Below are positions 24,601 to 36,600 of a stretch of DNA of 46,414 nucleotides, in pieces. Under the pieces are notes generated by a model. It was not told the origin of the DNA. It saw only the letters and a program-made list of their open reading frames with translations, and did no database searches. A program made the position numbers and the translations under genes. The stretch comes from DASUBV01 sp035532295 (GTDB taxonomy: Bacteria; Actinomycetota; Actinomycetes; Streptosporangiales; Streptosporangiaceae): assembly GCA_035532295.1 (NCBI GenBank), contig DATKRH010000179.1:1-46414 (forward strand), written 5' to 3'. How positions within the stretch are numbered: position 1 is the stretch's first letter; each line of letters opens with the position of its first letter.

Positions 24601-27600
24601 CGGAGACCGCGCTCGGTCGCCGCGACCTCCCGGGCCGCGACCTCCCGGGCCGCGGCCGAGCCAGAGGCCACGTCCTGGCGGGCCGCCAGGTACTGTGTCA
24701 TGGCGCGTTCCAGGTCCCGGAGCGTTTCGTGCGCCTTGGTGAGCCGCCCGAGCCGCCCGGCCGCCGACGCGCTCCCGTCCCGGCCAAGCCGCTGGCCGGT
24801 CCCGGCCACGTCCTGCGCGGTGCGCGCCGCCTCGTCGTCGGTCGTCCGCGTGGCCTCGCCAGCGACCGCTCCCGTGCTGTCAGTCGCCGTGCTGTCAGTC
24901 GCCGAGGACTTCCTGGTGGCCCTGGGCTCACGTACGTACGTCCCGGTGTCGCGCCCGGAGCGATCCAGCCCCAGTCCCCCGCCCAGTCCCCCGCCCCGGC
25001 TGCCGCCCCGGCTGCCGGCGCCAGCTCCGGGCGCCCCTCCGGACCGCCCTCCGGACCGCGATCCCGGATCGGGGCGGCGTGCCGCCGAGCCGCCCCCGCT
25101 CGGACCTGGCGCGCCCTTGACCCGCACCAGGCGGGTGATGCCATCGGATCCCGTCCGGGCGACCAGCTCGCCGTCGTCGTCACCGCTCTGGCTGTCGTCG
25201 GTGACCCCGCTCGCGTCATGTCCGTCGCCCCGCGGTGACGCTGGCCCTCTGATCCTGCGCAAGAGGTCCCCCGTCCCCAGCGTCTCAAAATCCCCGGGCG
25301 GCAGCCGGATCGGCACGGTCGAGGACTCACCCGGCGGTGCGCTGTCGCCATCCGGTGGTGCGCCGTCGCCATCCGGCGAGCCCAGCCCGGTTCCCGGCCC
25401 GGGCCGGCTGGCCTCGACGTCGTTCGGCCGAATCGGGGCGGCGGCTGTCGGCGCGTTGCCCGTCGCGGGCACGCCGCCCGTCGCGGGCACGCCGCCCGTG
25501 GCGGGCACGCCGCCCGGGTCCGTCAGCCGCGCCGCCGCATCGAGTGCTGCCAGAATCGCGTCGATCTCGGCCTGCACCTCGCGCTGACTGGCCTGCACCC
25601 GCCCCAGCTGGTCCTCGGTTTCCGCCTCGTGCATGGCGACGTCCCGGCCGGGCCCCAGGGTCTCGTCCGCGGCCAGGGTCACGGTCAGCTCGAGCTCCAG
25701 GCCTTGCAGCGCGCCGCGCATCTCGGTGAGCTGCCGGAGCCACCCGGCCGGCGGGACGGTCCCGTCCTGGCCGGACGCCGTCTCATCCTGACGCGGCGCG
25801 GTCCCGTCCTCGCGCCCCGCGCCCCCGCTGTCTCGCGGCGCGCTGCCGGTCTCCGGCCCGGACCCGTCGTTAGGCCGGGCGGCCCCGTCCTCCCGCGGCG
25901 CGTGCTGCGTGAGCTCGGCGTCGCCCGGCCGGACGAGGCTGGCCAGCCGTGCGAGCCGCTCGGCGAGCGCGTCGCGGGACTGCCGTCGCAGGGCGGCCTC
26001 GTGCAGGATGGCACGCGCGTGCCAGAGGGGCACGTCAGGCCCGGGGCGGAGCTTCATCGTGGCGAGCCGGTCAGGCGCGGCGAGCGGATCTGGCGCGGCG
26101 AGCAGTCCGATGCCGTGCCGCACCGCGGCCAGCTGGTCGCCGAGCTGGCGAATGCGGCTGGCTATGCCGATGAACTCCACCAGGGAACCGGCCACCGGCC
26201 CGGTCGAGAGCAGGGCTTCCTCGATCTGCCGCAGCTCGTCCTGCAGCGTCGCCAGCGCCCCGGTGACCTCCCGTTCGCGCTCGACGGCCACGTCGAGCCG
26301 GGCTGCCTGCCGCTGCGCTCGTTCCTGCGGCGAGGTGCCGATGTCGTCCCAGGCCGACACGGCGTCCGGGTTCCTGTGGGGTCGCGCGCCGGCCGCCCAC
26401 GAGGCGAGCCGGGCAACCTCGATCCGCACCTGGCCGAGTTCCTGGCGCTGCTGGCTGATGCGGTGAGCGCGGGCGGCAGGGTGGGCCGAGGACTCGGCCT
26501 CCGGCGGGGCCGCCGCCAGTGCCCGCTCCAGGGCCTGCTCTAGCTGCTGACGCCTGGCCCGCAGCTGCGTCAGCCTCGGCGCGGCCTCCTGCCACTTCCG
26601 GACGGCCCGCCACTCCGCTCGTTCCTCTTCCGCGCGCTGCCGGGCCAGCGCCCGGGCGGTCCGCTGCGCCGGCGTGCCCAGCCGCCGCGGCCCGCTGCCG
26701 GCCGGCCCTGTGATCCGCGCCATCTCGGCGTCCAGACGCCGCATCCGGGCCGCCAGCCCGGCTGAGGCGGCGCCGGCCGGTGCCTTGCCCGCGGCGATCT
26801 TGCGCTCCAGGGCCGCCCGCTCGGCGGACAGCTTCGCCAGCTCCCGCTCGTCCACGCGGTTCTGCTCGGCCGTCGCTGCGGCGGCGCGGCCATCGGCTTG
26901 CTGCTGGCGGGCTTTCTCCGCCGCATGCGCGCGGCTGATGGCCTGTACGGCCCGCTCATGCGGGGTCGGCGGAGCCGCGGGGCGAGGGGCTGCCGTGGCG
27001 GGGGCCAGCGATACGCCGGCCGGCGCCCGCGCCAGCCGGACATCGCCGGGCCTGGCGCCGACCCCCATGCGCCGGGTGTCGCGGAGCAGCGGGGTCAGCA
27101 GCCGTTCCAGCCCAGATACGACGGCCCTGGCGCGCTCGCCGCCACGGGCCTGGACCGCGCTGATGGCCGCGCCCAGCCACCACGCGCCGCGCTCCCGCTG
27201 CGGCAGCGGGAGGTTCTCGAGCGCCTTGCCGATCCGGAGGTAGTCGGCCCCGGTCAGGCCGCTGACCGTCTCGGTGATCAGGTCCGCCGGCTCGCCCGCC
27301 AGCGGGGCGCCCAGCTCGATACCCGCCAGCTGCGGGCTGAGCAGCCCGGCGCTAAAGGCCCCCTCGGCCTGCGGGCGGGGCTCGACCCGCCCGGCCGCCA
27401 GGGCGTTCCGGCCGTCGGCGAACCGCCCGTCGAGTACCCAGTTCAGCTTCGGCACATCGGCGGCCGGGACGACCTTGTCCAGCACCCGGTACATCGCGGG
27501 CGCGGGGTCGGGCGGCCGCGCCCCGCCCTGGTCCCCGCGCCGGCCCGGCGAGGCGGCGGCCGCTGACCTGCCGAACGACCGGCGCAGCTCGGCCGGGCTG

Positions 27601-30600
27601 CTGGCCGACAGCAGCGCCACCGCCGCGCGGGCGCCGCGCGGGTCGGCCAGCAGCTGCCATTCCAGCCGCGTCTTCTGCGCCGCAGTCAGGTGGTAGGCGA
27701 TGTCGCCGCTGCGGTACCGGCGGACCTGCTCCACCCACTCCTGGATGTGATCGCTGATCGCGGCGCGGGCCCCGGCCAGCCACGCCGCGCCGATCTCCGC
27801 CTCCGGCGCGGGCAGGTCCAGCTCCGCCAGCACCTCACCGTCGGTCCTTCCGGCCAGCGCCGCGGCCACCGGGCCGACCTCATCGGCCTGCGGCGCGCGA
27901 CCTGACGCCGCGCCGCGCAGGGACTCGCTGATCAGGCCGGGCGTGAACACGATCGGGTTGATCACGCCCTGCCGCAGTGCCTGATGGCCGCCGCGGAACC
28001 GGGCCGGGATGAACTCGCCGAAGTCATCGCGCAGCGAGCCGTCCGCCCGGGCCGCCGACCTCAGCGCGTCATAAACCCGCCGGCCGGCGAACAGCTCGGC
28101 CAGCAGGGCGCCCGGCGCCCGGCGCAGCAACGGCAGGACCAGCCGGCGGCCCGGCCCGGCCAGCAGCGCCGCGATCAGATCCTGTAGTTCGGCCGGGCCC
28201 GGCCGGGCGTCGGCGGGCCCGGTCAGGTGGGCGCGTAGCCGGTCTAGCTGCCCGGCGGCGGCGCGGACCTCGGCCACCCAGCGCGTGCCCCAGCCGAGCT
28301 GCCTCGGGGGCAGGCCCAGCCGGGACAGAACGTCGTCGGGCAGCGCCGTGACGGCGGCGATATGCGCCGGCGTCAGGGCATCGCGCGCCTCGACGCCGCC
28401 CAGCTCCGCGCTGAGCTCCGCCGGGCTGAACGGCCGGGGCGGCTGGCCGCTGGCCCGCACCCGGCCCGCGATCACGTCATCCCAGCCGGCCGCGGGGTAA
28501 CGCTGCTCGCGCAGCCGGTCCAGGCGGTCCGCCAGCCCGTGATCGTTCCCCTGCTCCCGCAGCTCGCCGATCGCGTTTACCAGCCGCTGCGGCACGACGC
28601 GGCCGGCGAACAGCGCGTCCAGCTCCTCGTCGTCGCTGTGCTCAGCCAGCCGCAGCACCGTCTCGGGATCGCGGTAGGGCAGCGCCCCGGCCAGGAGCAG
28701 CCCGGCCGCCAGGCGCAGCTCCGCGGCCGGCACGGTGCGCTCCGGGACCCCGGTGAGGTGCCCCTCGGCCCGCGCCACCATCCGGGCCAGGTGGCTGAGC
28801 GAGGACACCCACGTCCGCCCCACGGCGGCCTCGACACCCGGCAGCCGGCTCAGCGCGTCGGTCACCGCCGCCGCGGGGAGGCCGGCCACGATCCTGGCCG
28901 CCCGGATGATCTGCGCGCCGCTCAGCCTCCCGGCCCGCTCACTCACCCCGGCCTCGGCCAGCCGGGGGCTGAGCTTCGCCGGCTGGAAGACCCCGTTCCG
29001 CTCACCTGTCGGCTGGGCCAGGCCCGCCGCCAGGGCCGTCCGTCCCCCGTTAAACCGGGCGTGCAGCCGGGCGAGCTCGTCGCCCAGCAGGCGACTGTCC
29101 CCGCCCGCCGACTCCAGCCACTCATGAAGCTGGCGTACCGGGCTGCCCGCGGGCTCGCCGTCATCGGACCTGGCGAACACCGCGCCTAGCTGGCCGTCGC
29201 CGCTCGCGTTGAGCACGCGCAGCACCGTGCCCGGGTCGTGATAGGGCATCGAGCCCGCCAGCAGCTGATACGACAGCTCCCGCAGCTGTCCCGCGGTCAG
29301 CCGGAGGGTCCCGGCCACGTACGCCTCGGCCCGCGTGACGAGCCCGGCCGCCGCACGGACTCCCGCCACCCACCAGCGGGCCCGCGCGAGCTGCAGCGGC
29401 GGCAGCGGCCCGATCGCCGCGACGATCTCCGCGTCCGACCGGTCTCCCAGCGCCGCGTTCAGCTGCCTGATCTGCTCCCCCGACAGCGCTCCGGACAGCT
29501 CCCCTGGCCCGATCCCGGCGGCATCCAGGCCCGGGATCCGCGCGGGGTCGAAGGGCCGCGCGTCCGGGCCGGTCGGCCGCACGATGCCCAGGTCCAGCCG
29601 GGGCCGGCCGCCGTACTGGTCGGCCAGCATCTGCTCCAGCGCAGGTCGCCGGGGATGGCCGACCGGGATTGCCTGGTCGAGCAGGCCCTGCTGCCCGCCG
29701 ATGCTGACCAGGCTCCCGTCCGCGGCCAGCGCACCCGCCTGGTCCTTGTCGGCCAGTTCCAGCAGGCGCAGCACCGGCGCCGGGTCGCGGTACCGCTCCG
29801 GGCCCGTCAGCATCGCCTCGATCAGCTCACGCTGCTCGGCGACGGTCAGCGGCAGCGACCCGTTCAGGAAGCGGTCCATCCGGATCGCGCGGGCGGCCTG
29901 CGCCGCGTGCCCGCGGGCCACCACCCCCAGGTCCGCGCGGCGGACCGGAACGCCGCCGCCGGCCAGCCCCAGCCGGGTGGCCAGGCCGCCGCGGCGAGCC
30001 GCCAGCAGGTCGGCCTTCGCCTCGCCCGTCATCGTGACCAGGCGCCGCAGATCCTCTCGCGGCACCGCCGCGCCGGCCTGGCGGCCGCTGTGGAACCGGG
30101 CCTCGTCCTCCAGGTCCGCCAGCGTGGCCTCGGGCCGGGCCGCCCCGCCCGGCCGGGCCCGCTCGGCCGCGATGAGGTCGGCCAGCCGCCGCAGGCTGGT
30201 CAGCTGGGCCAGGCTCACCTGACCGTGATCGAAGACCTCGCTGGCCAGGTCCAGGAACCTGAGTACCCGCGCCACGTCCGGCGCGCGGGACAGCCCACGG
30301 CCCGTCCGTGCCGCGCCCCCGTCCTGGTGGTGCAGCCCGATCCGGGCCGCCAGCCAGGCGAGCCGCCGCGCATCGTCGCGGCCCGGCAGGCCGAGGCTGT
30401 CGACCAGGTTCCGCACCCTCGCGACCTGCTCGGGGGTGAGAAGGTGCCCGGCGATCAGCAGCGCATCAGCCCGCTGCTGATCCTGCTCGGTAACCGGCCG
30501 GCCCCGGGCATTCGGCGACGGGCCAGCGGACCTGGGCAAGGCGGCGGATCTGAGCGTCTGGCGGAGCAAGCTGCTGACCGCCGTCGTCGAGCTGCTGGCG

Positions 30601-33600
30601 CTGTCAGTCAGCCTAGCCCAGGGCGCCTGGCCGGCCAGGACCGCGTTCGCGCTGCCAGACAGGCTCGCGACCAGGGTGACCGACGAGTCCGTACGGGCAC
30701 GCGCTAGCGGCGTCCGTGCGAACGCCCTTCCGCCGGTCACGAAGTCCCACACCTGGCCAGCGCGGTCGGCCCAGGTGACGCTGCCGCCGCCGCGGTGCTG
30801 CACGGGCTCGGCCGCGGACACGGCCGCGCTGCCCGCGCCGCGGCCGCGGCCGCCCGCGCCGTCCGCGCCGTCCGCCGGGGCCGAGCCGTGGCCGGACATG
30901 TCGGCGAGTAGCTGATCAAACCGCCCGGACAGGTCGCCGAGCTTGCTGACGGTGTCCCAGCCGGGCTCGCGCACCGCCTCGTCGGCGAAGTCCCGGATGA
31001 TCTCCCCGGCCCGGCTGCGGTACTGGGCGCGGCCGCGCTGCGACACGGTGGCCGGGAGGCCGTCGAGCAGTCCCTCGAAGCTGGCCCGCTTGTCGTCGAA
31101 CGCCCGCTGCAGGGCGTCGTGCGCGACCTCGGGCCGCCCTTCACCCCAGGCGCGCGGACCGGGGCGAGCGCCGGCCGGCATGACCTGGATGACCCCGCCG
31201 AGCCGTCTGGTGAGGTCGCTCAGCTGGCGGACGACGCCGGCCGTGGGCGAGCGCGCGGCCGCGTCGGCAAACTGGCCGGCGATCGCCTGGGCCCGGCGCA
31301 GATAGCTGGCGCGCTCACCGGCCGGAACGCTGGCCAGCTTCTCCCGGAAAAGCGCCTGCTGCAGGCCGAAGCCGAGCTGCCGGTCGGCACGGCTCGCGAG
31401 CTGGCGCGGGCTCGCGCCGACGAGCTGCCGCCAGCTCGCGCCCGTGAGCTGCGCGCCGGCCAGCGGCACCGGACCGGTGCCATCAGGGCCGAGGCGCTGG
31501 CCGCCGCTCCGGCCCGCGACCTCCGCGACCTCCGCGACCTCCGCGGTCAGCGCGCCGAGTCGTCCGTACAGGCTGCCCAGGCCGTCCGGGTCGGATCTCC
31601 GCGCGACCGCGGCCGTGAAGTCGGCGATGATCTGCCGGGCCTGGCTCTCGTAGCCGTCTCGGTCGGCACGGGACACCCCCGCCGGGAGGCCGTCCAGCTC
31701 ATCCTCGAACGCTGCCTGCTGTCGGGCAATGGCCTTCTCGTAGACGTCCTGCGACACCCCGAGCGCGCCGCCGGGCAGCTCGGCGCGGGCCGGGTGGGCG
31801 ATGAAACGGGACGGGATTGGCTCGAGGGGATCCGCACCGAGGAGCTCCCCGATCGGCGGCGGCGCCGACTCGTCCTGCCCGTGCCGCAGCACCGGCGGCT
31901 CGGGCAGGCGCTGCGCCCAGGCGACGAAGGCGTCGGCGGGGATCAGCGGGGAAACGACGCCCTTGTAGTAGACGGCCAGCTCGCCGTCCCCCAGGTCGCC
32001 CGTCTGCCGGGCGGCCAGTCCCGCGGCGGCCAGCGCCTGCATGATCTGTCGCCCGCGCGGGGTCAGCCCGTCGGCCAGGAGCGGCGGCCCGGATAGCCGC
32101 GCGGTCTTCCGCGCGCTCGGGGTCTCGCCGCCGATCAGCATGCCCCAGGCCAGCAGCGCGACAGGAGTGTCCGCGCCGAGGGCCACCGCCAGGTTGCCGA
32201 GTATCGCGGCGGGCAGGCCCGGCGGCATGAAGCGGAACAGCACCCGGACCTGATCGCCGAGGTCGGAGAGGCTGTGGTTGGCCGCTGCCTGCCACAGCGC
32301 CCGTTCCGGTTCCGTCATGGTGCCCGGGACCTGGGCGAGGTACATGCCCGGGCCGTGCTGGATGAGCAGCCCGTCGGCGAGCAGGGCGGCGATGAGCTCG
32401 CCGTCGCCGGGGGCGCCGGCCGCGCGCTGGTCGCGGGGGAAGAACGCGCCGACCTGGTCAGCGGCGATATGGGCGGGCCAGCGCAGCAGCTCTCCCCAGC
32501 CGGCGGCGATGACCTCGGGGTCCAGGCCAGGCAGGGCCCGCACCGCGCGGGCGGCCTCCGGCAGCGGCGGGCCGACGTCACCGTAGCGCAGCGTCTCCCG
32601 CAGGCTGAGCTGGGCCAGGCGGTAGAGGACCAGCTGCCGTTCGGCGGGGTGCGGGATCCTGCGCGCCCACCTTCGCAGCGCCGCGATGTCCGCCGCCGAC
32701 ACGGCCGGGAACGTGGCGACGTAGGGCTGGCCGATGATGGCGCGCTCGCCGAAGAGCCCGGCGGCGGCCAGCCCGGTGGCGAACTCCTGTGCCGCCGCAT
32801 CGGAGGCGAAGCCAAAGACCCGGCGGAACGAGCCCGAGGTGAAGCTGTCGCCGCGCAGCGCGGCGCTCCACGCCTCAGCCGCCTGCTCCGGCTCGATCCC
32901 CGCCGCCACCAGCCCGGCGATGACCCCGCGCGGCACCGGCGGCAGCGGCGGCCGGCCGGCCAGCGCCCGCAGGCCCAGCAGCCGGTCCCGCACCGGATTC
33001 TCGGTCCTGGCGGCGATCCACTGGCGCATCGCCGCGCGCTGCGGCCCGGTCAGGGAGTGGGGCACCACCGCCTGGTACCTGACCGGCTCGCCGGGAGCCA
33101 GGACCTGGCGGACCAGGCCGGCGCCCAGCAGGCTGAGCAGGTGGCCCGGCAGCTTCCGCCGGGTGTCGCCCGGACCGAGGACCTCGAGCTTCCCGGAGCT
33201 GGCCGGCTCGCCGCGGGCCAGCAGGTGACCCCAGATCCGCAGGGTGTCGCCGGGATCCAGGTACCTATCCGCCAGGTCCGGGCCGACTCGCGGGGACTGA
33301 CCCGCGACGGCCGTGCCGCCGTCCAGGAGCAGACCCAGCAGCCGGTCGCTGACCAGGGGCGGGACCAGGCCGCGTGGGTCCGGCGCCACCCCGGCTGGCG
33401 CGAGGCCGGCTGGCGCGAGGCCGGGCGGGTGGCTCAGGTTCTTGCGCACCGTGGCCCGCAGGCCGCCCTGCCGGTCGGCCCAGGCGTCCAGCGTGGTGCG
33501 CTCCGCCGCGGTCGTCAGGTGCGGCAGGCGGCCGGTGACGGCCACCGCGCCGTCCTGCCGCGGGTGCACCGTGACCAGCCCGCCCATCCGCAGCGCGTTC

Positions 33601-36600
33601 AGGATCCGGGCCGCCTGGACGCCCGGCACGCCGTTACGCCCCAGCTGGGCGACGAAGTCCTCGGTCCTCAGCGGCGTCCTGCCCCGCAGCAGGATCGTCC
33701 AGGCCGCCCGGGCCAGCCGCGGCTCGATGTAGCGCAGGCCGGCCAGGAACCGCCCGGCACCGGCAGGCAGCGGCGCGAGGTCGTCCAGCAGGCCGAGCCG
33801 GACCCGCAGCACCCAGTCCGGTCCGGGGTCGTCCGGGTGACCGGCCGCGTGGTCGATATCCGCGATATCGGCCGGCGAGGTGCCCGGCGCCAGCTGGCCG
33901 ACGTAGTGCGGGGCCAGGCCTGGCCACGCCAGCTTCAGCAGCAGTCCGGCCGCGGCCAGCTCATCGACCAGCCGCGCGGCGGACGGCAGCCGCAGCACCG
34001 TCGTCGCGATTTCCGCGGCTGTGCCCGGCCGGTCCAGGTGCACCGTCCGGCCCCAGGCCAGCCACGCCGCGGCGGGCGGCATCCCGGCCTCGGCCAGCGC
34101 GGCACGGGCAGCGGCGGGCAGCGGCGGCGGCAGCCTGCCCGCGAACAACGTCCCGGACGCGTACTGCGGATCGGGCTGCTCGTGCACCCACGCCGCCAGT
34201 TCGGCCAGGTCGTGGAAGTTCATTCCGGGGAATCGCCGCGGGACCAGCACCATGGTCCCGTCCTCGGCCGGCTCGGTCACGGTCATGCCGAGATAGCGCA
34301 TCGTCCGCAGCAGGGTCTGCCCGCCTGGCCCACCGTGAGCGGCGAGGAACTGCTCGGGGCTGACCGGGCCGCGGATGATCTCGCCCCACGCCGCGCGGAT
34401 CGCCAGCGGGTCCGAGGTCCACCCGGCGCGCAGGGCCGTTTCGACGGCGGCGGGCAGCGGCTGATCGGGCGGTCCGCTCTGGTCGATGCCCGCGGGTACG
34501 ACGGCCTCGTAGAGCTGGTCGCCGTCCGCGGTGGCCTCGCCGGTCAGCGGCCGGACCAGGCTTGCCTCCTCCAGCAGCGCCGCGAGCACGTCCGCCTGCC
34601 GCGCCGTGCGGCCACGCGCGCCGGCGATGGCCCGGATCGGTCCCGGCTGCTGCCACAGCTCGCGCCAGATCTCGATGGCCTGGTCCCGGCCACGGTCCGG
34701 CAGCGCGGGTATGAGGTCGGTGATCGCCTGGGAGATCGGCGGGTGCGGCATCAGCAGGCCGAACACCCGTCGCCGCTGCGCCGGGTCGGTGATGCTGTGC
34801 GCCCATTCCCGCAGCAGCGCCGACGTGGGGAGCACCGCGGCCGCGGGCGGAGGCTCCGTCGCCGTCGCGGGGATGTTCTCCGCCTCGGCCTCGGCGCGCA
34901 CGTTCCAGGGCTCGGCCGGGCCCGGCAGGTCCTCGGGCCTGACCTGCGCCGCGAAGAGTTCCTCGCCATTGCGCGTGCCGGCCGCGCTGACCCGGCCGGC
35001 CATGATCAGGCCACCTACGTGCCCGAGCGCCCGGATCCGGTCCTCGAAGCCGATCGCCTGAATGATCTCGGTGACGGTGGCCGGCCCCTGGCGTAGCAGC
35101 CAGCCCCAGGTCTCCAGGGCCGTCTGCTCCTGACCGCCCCCCAGGACCGCCAGCCCCTCGGCCACCCAGGACAGTCGCGGCACGGGTCCGGCCGCCCTCG
35201 GGCGGTCCCCGGCCGGCCGGGGCTCGGCGATCAGGTAGTGACCGGGCAGCGCGGCCCCGCCGGCCAGTCCCTGCACCGGGGCCACCGGCACCAGCGTGAC
35301 CTGCCGATGATCGGGGTGGCCGAACTCGACCGGACCGTCCGGGCTCAGCAGCCGGACCCGCAGCCGCAGCGCGTCGGCCACCAGCCGGGGCAGCAGATCG
35401 CCGGGGAGACCCCGATGGGCGCCCGGCGTCCGCAGGGTCCGCTCGACCGCGCCGGCCAGCTCCAGCCGGGACCGGCCCCGCCCCCCTGCCTCCGGTTCAC
35501 CCAGCTCGTCGAGGTAACGATCGGAGTGGTCACGGAAATAGTCCGCTACCCGGCCGCGCAGGCCGGCGATCGCCTGCGCTTCCTCCTCGGCCGCCCTGGC
35601 TGCTGCCGCGGCCGTCACCGCCGCCGTCGCCGCGATGCCCGCCCGCCGCGCCTCCCGCAAGCTCCCGGCTCCCGCCCACGTCGCCAGCCGCTCGGCCTCG
35701 GCCGCCTCGACCGCCTGCGCGGCGGCGTCCTCCGCGGCGGCCGTCTCCTCGGAGACCGGCCGGAGGCCCAGCCCGGCCCGCACGGCGCCGGGGTCGAGCT
35801 GCCAGAGCGCACCGAAGATGCCGGCGGCGCTCATCGGCACATTGCGCGGCACCTGGCCGGCGCGATCCAGCTCCGCCCGCTGGCTGTGGGTCAGGAAGAC
35901 CGGGGGCGCGCCGGGTATGGCGGGCACCGGGTGCCGGGTGTCCAGTCGCGGCCCGGCACCCAGCACCCGGTGCAGCCACGCGGTCACCGCCAGCCGCTCC
36001 ACCGCGGCCGCGGCCGCCGGTACCGCCGCGATGTACCGCGGCGCCGGGCCAGCCAGGCGCCGGGCCAGCCCGGCGCCCGCCAGTGAGCGCAGCACCGCCC
36101 GGGCCGCGGCGGCATCGCCCAGGCCCAGCCGACGCTGGACCTGCCCGATCGTCAGCGGCACGTCAGCGCGCAGCAACTGGTCCCAGGCCAGCAACGCGCC
36201 GGGCACCGGAACGCCGCGGCCGCGGGCCAGCGCGGTCAGCGCCGGGGCCGGCGGCGGCGGCAGGCCGGCCGGCAAGCCCAGCTGGCCCAGCACCGCGGCC
36301 CGCTGCGCAGGGTCGGGCAGCGCCTGGCCCCAGGCCGCTACGGCCGCCTTGTCCAGCGGCGGCAGCTCCGTGCCGCGGCCGACGAGGGTGCCGTTGGCCA
36401 GCAGCCCGGCCAGGCCCTTCTCGTGCAGCTCCGCCATCCGCGCCGGGGTCAGCACGCCCGCCCACGCATACGCCGCCACGGGCCGCCCCTCGGCCAGGTC
36501 ACGGCCGCGCAGCAGGCTGCCCCAGGCCGCCGCGAGCGCGGCCGCGTCCCGGCCGGGCAGGCCGGCGAGCAGGGTCCCTGGCCACGGCGGCAGCAGGCTG

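Larger units (their letters stand above)
22870..27084 (-). other. Long helical, coiled-coil and disordered region
   Basis: The segment alternates charged Arg/Glu/Gln/Ala helices with heptad-like Leu spacing (for example RQQLEQALERALAAAPPEA near 26520, EQNRVDERELAKLSAERAAL near 26850 and RGLRRVRARQRVLEAEI near 24580) with low-complexity Gly/Pro/Asp/Thr stretches (about 24950-25560 and 25780-25900). Several in-frame minisatellites lie here. Helix pairs of the type ....RL.sLr.hqq.le.RLa.L.......R.L..aL..v...I.eL recur near 24040, 25680, 26150 and 22280, suggesting a repeated antiparallel coiled-coil hairpin. I recognise no enzyme domain. Confidence 0.5.

Noticed and set aside
19625..25512. Short tandem repeats as a CRISPR array
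   Set aside because: The units are 15-18 bp, directly adjacent without unique spacers, and encode in-frame peptide repeats.
32274..35096. 940-codon plus-strand open frame
   Set aside because: The opposite strand in this interval encodes the winged-helix modules with matching copies elsewhere. The plus-strand product has no domain and an implausible Arg/Gln/Gly composition.
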